Positions 58,881-64,000 of a stretch of 64,000 nt of DNA are shown here, one piece after another. The position numbers and the translations under genes are program-made. Within the stretch, counting starts at the first letter, position 1. Every line of letters begins with the position of its first letter. The stretch comes from Neocallimastix lanati (nom. inval.) (Eukaryota > Neocallimastigomycota > Neocallimastigomycetes > Neocallimastigales > Neocallimastigaceae). The notes under the pieces are model-generated. The model was not told the origin of the DNA. It saw only the letters and a list, made by a program, of their open reading frames with translations, and ran no database searches. The stretch is from NCBI GenBank assembly GCA_016946835.1, contig JACVTC010000110.1, positions 138,501 to 202,500 of the forward strand. The letters are read 5' to 3'.

Positions 58881-59831
58881 ATTAATTAATATTTTCCAAT
58901 TTCTATATTATTAATTTAATAACCCATTATAATAATAAAATATTTAATTTATTAAAAAATAACATTTATTTGTTAAAGCTGAATTTAAAGCATTGCTTTT
59001 AAAATTTTTAATAAATATATGTATAATATATATATTATATATATAAAAATAATTATATATAAATTATGAATAAATTCTATAATACTTTAAAGTAAATTAT
59101 TAATAATTAATACTAATAATACGTGTAATAATAATTTATATTTATTATAAATATCAATACCTACATTGAAATTTATAGCGTATCATTTTAAAACAAAGAA
59201 TATTAAAATTTTATAATTATTATTATTATTTTTGAGTAACTTTTTTATTTTATCATTAATTATTTTTAATATAATTTTACATGATCTTTTATAATAGAAA
59301 AACACATAATTTTATATAATTATTTTTAATATAATTTTACATGATCTTTTATAATAGAAAAACACATAATTTTATAATGTATTTTATAGCTATTCTTTTA
59401 TGTTTTGTTTCATATCTGTATTTTATAGCTATTCTTTTATGTTTTGTTTCATATCTTTTAGCTTCAATATTATGTTATATATATATATTAAATTTCAATA
59501 TTTATTCTTACAAATATCATTTATTTTTTAATTAGATATACCTTTTAAATTGTGAAATTCGAAGTAATAATACATGAGTATTTTTAAAATATTATACCAA
59601 TTTATCTTTTATATTATTATTAAAAGAATTAATAATTGAAAATTTTTCATTTTTTTGTATTCTTTTTAATAATCTTTTTATGATACATATATATTATATT
59701 TAATTAAGAAATATTAAAAATTCAATACTGGAAAAATCAAATAAAAATTGTGGAAAATGAAAATGATTGTAGTCTTATTATTAAGTAAAGTGTATTTTTA
59801 ATAATATATTTGATTAACAATGATTAGCAAG

Positions 59832-59886
<55 letters not shown>

Positions 59887-60559
59887 TTATTTATTTATTT
59901 ATTTTTAATTTTATAATTCAGATTTATTTATATAAAAAAATAATAAAATTAAATAAATTTACAATTTAGATGTAAGAATAAAATAGATTATCATTTTATT
60001 TATTTTATTTATTTAAAATGAAATTCATTATTTATATTTTTCTAATAAAAATAAAAATATAAAAGTAAAAGTAAAATATAAATTTATTTGTTATAAAAAA
60101 AAAAAAAAAAAAAAAAAGTATTTTTGTTATTATTTGTAATTTTTTTTTATTTTATTAATTTATTAATTCAGTTTTTTTTATATTATATATTATATATTAA
60201 ATTATAATATTAATTATAATTTATTATTTTATATTAGTAATTTTTTTTTATTTTATTAATTTATTAATTCAGTTTTTTTTATATTATATATTATATATTA
60301 AATTATAATATTAATTATAATTTATTATTTTATATTAAATTATATCATTATTTATATTTCTTATTATTTATTTAAATTAACAAATTTATTTATATTTTTT
60401 TTTCTATTATAATATTATTTATTTTTCTTATTGTATTTTTTTTTTTTAATATATATTTTTTATATAAACAAAAATAAATAAAAATATTATTTTATATAAT
60501 TTGTAATATTTTTATTATTAATTCATTTTTATATTATTTCAATATCAACTAATGAGTAC
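58881..60559. other. AT-rich DNA with small duplications and long poly-T
   Basis: A 60-bp unit with TTACATGATCTTTTATAATA is duplicated at 59262-59380. A T-run of about 55 lies at 59830-59884. A unit of about 104 bp with TTTATTAATTTATTAATTCA is duplicated at 60135-60345. No gene. The last 100 bp are the 3' flank of the transporter gene on the minus strand. Confidence 0.55.
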
Positions 60560-62002
60560 TTAAGCCTCTTCGGCGTTGGAGGTCTTTTGACGTCTTTCAA
60601 TTTCTCTGTTGATTTCATCAATCTTTTCATCAGTTAAAGAGTAGAAGAAGATAATGACAATCATAAGAACATTGAAAATAGCTGGAATTAAAGAAGCTAA
60701 CCAACGAATACCTTCTTGAGTACTTGATTTTTGGTTGCTCATACCAAAGAGGTAACTGTTAATAGTGTTTTGAGTAGTCATACAAGTGAAAGCAGTAACG
60801 AAGTATAAAGCAATAATACGTAATGGTCCGTTACGAACAAATTCTGTAAATAAATCAGTAACCTTGACGTTTTTAGTTTCTTTCTCTTCCATAGCAATAC
60901 GTTCCTTAGAAGCGAAGAAACAAATAAGAAGAAGGACTAAACCAACAATATTATAAATGGACATGACAGTAAACCAGGCTTTTGGTTCCTTGGTAAGAGA
61001 ACTTGGTTCTTCTTCACCCGCAATATAACCAAGAATACGAAGACCATAAAGTGGAATAATACCACCAAGAGCATTACCTAACTTGTAGAACATACCAGTA
61101 AGGGCATTAACAATACCTGCAATACGACGACCAGTAGTGTATTCAGCATAAGAAATAACTTCTGGAACAATAGCCCACATGTAACCAGTAATAATGGTGA
61201 AACCGGTAGACTTAACAAAGTTAGCAATACGCATCCAAGTGTTATCACCGGAATTAACACCACTCTTACTAACAATATAGATCATGATGTTACCAATAAT
61301 GGCAATAGTACCGAAGAGATAGAACATGTTCTTCTTACCAACAACTTTCTTAACAGCTGGAACAAATGGCATGAAGAGAATACCTGGAATACTACCAACA
61401 AATTGGAAGAATACGAATCCCCATGGAATGGCTTTTCCGGCGGCTAAACCAAGGAAAATTGGAATAAGTGTCCAGACGAAGAAACCACCAATATTAGCAC
61501 AAACCATACGAATGGAGGTAAGCATAGTAATTTCATGAGTATCTCTTGTTAATGAAGCATTTAAAGCACCGTATGGAACATTGACACAAGTGTATAACAT
61601 TTGAAGAAGAACATAAGTAACAGCTGCGTAGATAATACTACCTCTAAGGAATTCGAATGGACAGAAAACAAGAATACAACCAATAGTTAATGGAAGACCA
61701 CAGAAAAGTAAATAAGTTCTGTATTTACCTAAACGTGGATTGTGCTTATCAACAAAGGCACCAACAAATGGATCCCAAATAACATCAATAATACGAGCTG
61801 TTGTCATAATTGTACCAGCAATAGATGAAGATTCCTTCGTATTATTACCAACAATATATACATCAGAATAGAAGAAAGCACAGTAACCTGCAACAACTTG
61901 ATAAATTAAATTTTGTGCACAATCACCTAAACCATAACCGATTCTGGTGAACCAGTTAAGTTTGTTAAATCCACTATTATCTAATTCGCCTTTTTCACTC
62001 AT
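60560..62002 (-). CDS. GPH-family sugar:cation symporter with permuted helix order
   Basis: An uninterrupted 480-residue, strongly hydrophobic membrane protein, the size of bacterial MelB-type glycoside-pentoside-hexuronide symporters, which import sugars with H+ or Na+. Signatures: IGYGLGDCAQNLIY in TM1; the TM2 cation-site block ARIIDVIWDPFVGAFVDKHN (D73, D77, D85); NVPYGALNASLTRDTHE (141-157); VVGKKN (220-225); EVISYAEYTTGRRIAGIVNA (281-300); FFASKERI (362-369); VRNGPLRII (389-397); GIRWLASLIP (431-440); FFYSLTDEKI (452-461). In the family the ERI and NGPL blocks (TM6-7) come before the GKKN and YAEY blocks (TM8-11); here they come after. It starts at the only upstream ATG, with an AT-rich leader. 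It probably sits in the plasma membrane; the substrate is unknown. A truncated paralogue lies at 9030. Confidence 0.9.
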   Translation of the reverse strand: MSEKGELDNSGFNKLNWFTRIGYGLGDCAQNLIYQVVAGYCAFFYSDVYIVGNNTKESSSIAGTIMTTARIIDVIWDPFVGAFVDKHNPRLGKYRTYLLFCGLPLTIGCILVFCPFEFLRGSIIYAAVTYVLLQMLYTCVNVPYGALNASLTRDTHEITMLTSIRMVCANIGGFFVWTLIPIFLGLAAGKAIPWGFVFFQFVGSIPGILFMPFVPAVKKVVGKKNMFYLFGTIAIIGNIMIYIVSKSGVNSGDNTWMRIANFVKSTGFTIITGYMWAIVPEVISYAEYTTGRRIAGIVNALTGMFYKLGNALGGIIPLYGLRILGYIAGEEEPSSLTKEPKAWFTVMSIYNIVGLVLLLICFFASKERIAMEEKETKNVKVTDLFTEFVRNGPLRIIALYFVTAFTCMTTQNTINSYLFGMSNQKSSTQEGIRWLASLIPAIFNVLMIVIIFFYSLTDEKIDEINREIERRQKTSNAEEA

Positions 62003-62360
62003 AGTTGATATTAAATAAACTTAATTTAAATTAATTTTTTTTTTATTAAAATTTGAGCTTTTTTAAAATTGAATGATTGATTGAAATATAGATTTTTATA
62101 AACTTTAATTTTTTTTTTTTTTTAACTTTCTTTTTTTTTTTTTAATATCGAATTATTGAACCTAAATTTAATTATATTAATTATTCAATAATTAATAATT
62201 TTTTGGTTTTGAAAATATTTATGATATTTTTTACTCTTTTTATACTCTTGTTATATATATATTATATAAAATATTAACTTGATTTTATTAGGAGTTCGAT
62301 TATGAATAGATTATGATTATGAATAGATTATCATATTGTATCTATTAAATATTTTAATAA
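62003..62360. promoter_or_regulatory. upstream region of the transporter gene
   Basis: Very AT-rich DNA with two T-runs (62109-62122, 62129-62142) upstream of the minus-strand ATG, as is common for promoters in such genomes. No specific factor site can be named. A short direct repeat of ATTATGAATAGATTAT occurs at 62300-62330. Confidence 0.35.
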
Positions 62361-62369
62361 AATTTATAA

Positions 62370-62925
62370 ATACACCATAATTATTTATTTTTAATTTATA
62401 TTGTTTACCAATTATTCATTAACAATATTAATTTAATATACGAACTTAACACAAATTTTTTAATTAATAAATAAAGTTTATGTTTAAATTCGTATAATAC
62501 ATTATTAATTAAAATATTTTAATAATAATAAAAATAATTATTATTGTTATTAACTATTAACTAGATAGTATTAATCATAAATATTAACTAAATAGTATTA
62601 ATAATAATTAAAATGGTATCAATAATAAAGTTTGAACTTTTAAATATTGGAATTATCATATTCATGAATATTTCGAATACTTTTTGGCACATTTTAATAA
62701 TTTATTTTAGTTATTATTGTATTTGGCACATTTTAATAATTTATTTTAGTTATTATTGTATAACTTTTAATAGAAGGGTTAAAAGTTTATAAATACACCA
62801 TAATTATTTATTTTTAATTTATATTGTTTATCAATTATTCATTAACAATATTAATATACGAACTTAACACAAATTTTTTAATTAATAAATAAAGTTTATG
62901 TTTAAATTTGTATAAATAATAAGAA
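62370..62925 (+). repeat. partial flanking repeat, duplicated
   Basis: TTATAAATACACCATAATTA through ATATACGAACTTAACACAAA and TTAATAAATAAAGTTTATGT occurs at about 62365-62490 and again at 62788-62910. Between them lies a partial copy of the 58194-58880 repeat. The string AATATACGAA..TAATAAATAAAG resembles the end of the copia A LTR (AATATACGAAACTTTT), so worn solo LTRs are possible. Confidence 0.55.
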
Positions 62926-63035
62926 TATTAATAATAAGAATAAGAATAATAATTATTAATAATAAAGTCTAAAAGATTTATGAATATTATACATTATTAA
63001 TTATATTATTTTAATAATAATAAAAATAATTATTA

Positions 63036-63960
63036 TTGTTATTAATATTAACTATTAACTAGATAGTATTAATCATAAATATTAACTAGATAGTATTAAT
63101 AATAATTAAAATGGTATCAATAATAATTAAAATGGTATCAATAATAATCATAAATATTAACTAGATAGTATTAATAATAATTAAAATGGTATCAATAATA
63201 AAGTTTGAACTTTTAAATATTGGAATTATCATATTCATGAATATTTCGAATACTTTTTGGCACATTTTAATAATTTATTTTAGTTATTCTTGTATAACTT
63301 TTAATAGAAGGGTTAAAAGTATTTATGGGTAAAACAATTTATTTTTTTTTAATGAAAAAGTAATGAGTATAATAAAATTAAATTAATTTATTTTATTTTT
63401 ATGATTTTATTATACTCATTACTCTTTATGGGTAAAACAATTTATTTTTTTTTAATGAAAAAGTAATGAGTATAATAAAATTAAATTAATTTATTTTATT
63501 TTTATGATTTTATTATACTCATTACTCTTTCATTAAAAAATAATTAAGTTATTTATCACACTACAGTATATAACAATAATAAATCAAAACTACAATATAA
63601 TAAATAAGTAATTGAAAACCAAGAAATTAACCATACTAATTGAAGACAAAGAAATTAATCACTCTATAATAGAGTATAATTACAATAAATAATAAAAACA
63701 ATAAAAATAATGATTATAATAGAGTATAATTACAATAAATAATAAAAACCATAAAAATAATGAATAAGGGTTTAATTATTTATTATATATATATATATAA
63801 TAGTTAATTGTTAAATAGAAAAAAAGAAAAGAAAAACAACTATTATGTAATTTTAATATTTAAAATATTTTAACAATAAATATAACTCAAATTAATTAAT
63901 AATTGGAATATTAACCATAAATATTAAATTAAATAATAAAATAATATATAAATTAAAATC
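63036..63960 (+). repeat. flanking repeat, copy right of the transporter gene
   Basis: Same block order as 58194-58880. It has extra internal duplications: AATTAAAATGGTATCAATAA several times at 63105-63200, the duplicated hairpin at 63325-63530, and GAGTATAATTACAATAAATA twice near 63670-63750. Confidence 0.75.
63325..63530. repeat. tandemly duplicated hairpin unit
   Basis: AGTAATGAGTATAATAAAAT and its complement ATTTTATTATACTCATTACT, separated by about 25 nt, form a perfect 20-bp stem. The unit of about 100 bp, starting TTATGGGTAAAACAATTTAT, occurs twice in tandem. Confidence 0.85.
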
Positions 63961-64000
63961 TACCATATCCATATCATATTACTTAAATAATTAATTAATA

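Noticed and set aside
62370-62925. Solo copia LTRs
   Set aside because: Similarity to the end of the copia A LTR is limited to a short AT-rich string and no TG...CA ends were found.

Overview
The window is extremely AT-rich DNA of a eukaryote. Its only well-kept host genes are a tRNA-Ser(GCT) at the left edge and one membrane transporter near the right edge. Base composition, TTAGGG-type telomere tracts, asparagine-rich proteins, long homopolymers, and several LTR retrotransposons and LINEs fit an anaerobic gut fungus (Neocallimastigomycota). This assignment is an inference. A dictyostelid-like AT-rich protist is a weaker alternative. Almost everything else is mobile elements in different stages of decay, separated by low-complexity AT DNA.

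Left part (1-10.4 kb). The tRNA-Ser gene on the minus strand is followed, only 12 bp from its 5' end, by a Ty3/gypsy chromovirus on the same strand (LTR 396-965, pol and gag to 6580). This element has no 5' LTR and no gag start codon. Its 5' end runs straight into a TTAGGG tract (6577-6617) oriented like a healed chromosome end. Further right is the first 92 codons of a GPH-type sugar symporter (9030-9308), a broken paralogue of the complete gene at 60560-62002.

Middle (10.4-45 kb). Copia element A (10456-16370) has perfect 5-bp target duplications and about 98% identical LTRs, but broken reading frames and a YVED instead of YVDD reverse transcriptase site. Next comes a Mutator-like inverted-repeat element (16645-18081) built of CATTTCG arrays. 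Then two degenerate EEP-endonuclease/RT LINEs stand head to tail (about 21391-25680 and 25681-30591), each ending in TATAAAACCC plus short CCCTAA-type repeats. This looks like an array of telomere-associated LINEs. The remaining stretch to 45 kb is AT-rich and holds many tandem repeats, an orphan copia LTR (32681-32897), a dispersed repeat pair and a minus-strand copia RNase H relic (41400-41830).

Right part (45-64 kb). Copia element B (45293 to about 50635) is degenerate. Copia element C (52278-58063) is nearly intact and recent. It was inserted into a (ATT)n microsatellite and its coding region is split only by one shift at an A8 run. All three copia elements carry the same sequence next to the 5' LTR, complementary to the anticodon arm of tRNA-Lys(CUU) and not to a tRNA 3' end. 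This points to half-tRNA priming as in Drosophila copia.

The transporter at 60560-62002 is the most surprising gene. It has every signature block of a GPH cation symporter, but in the order TM1-5, TM8-11, TM6-7, TM12. All three junctions fall in loops predicted to be on the same, outer, face. Related repeats flank it on both sides (58.2-58.9 kb and 62.4-64 kb).
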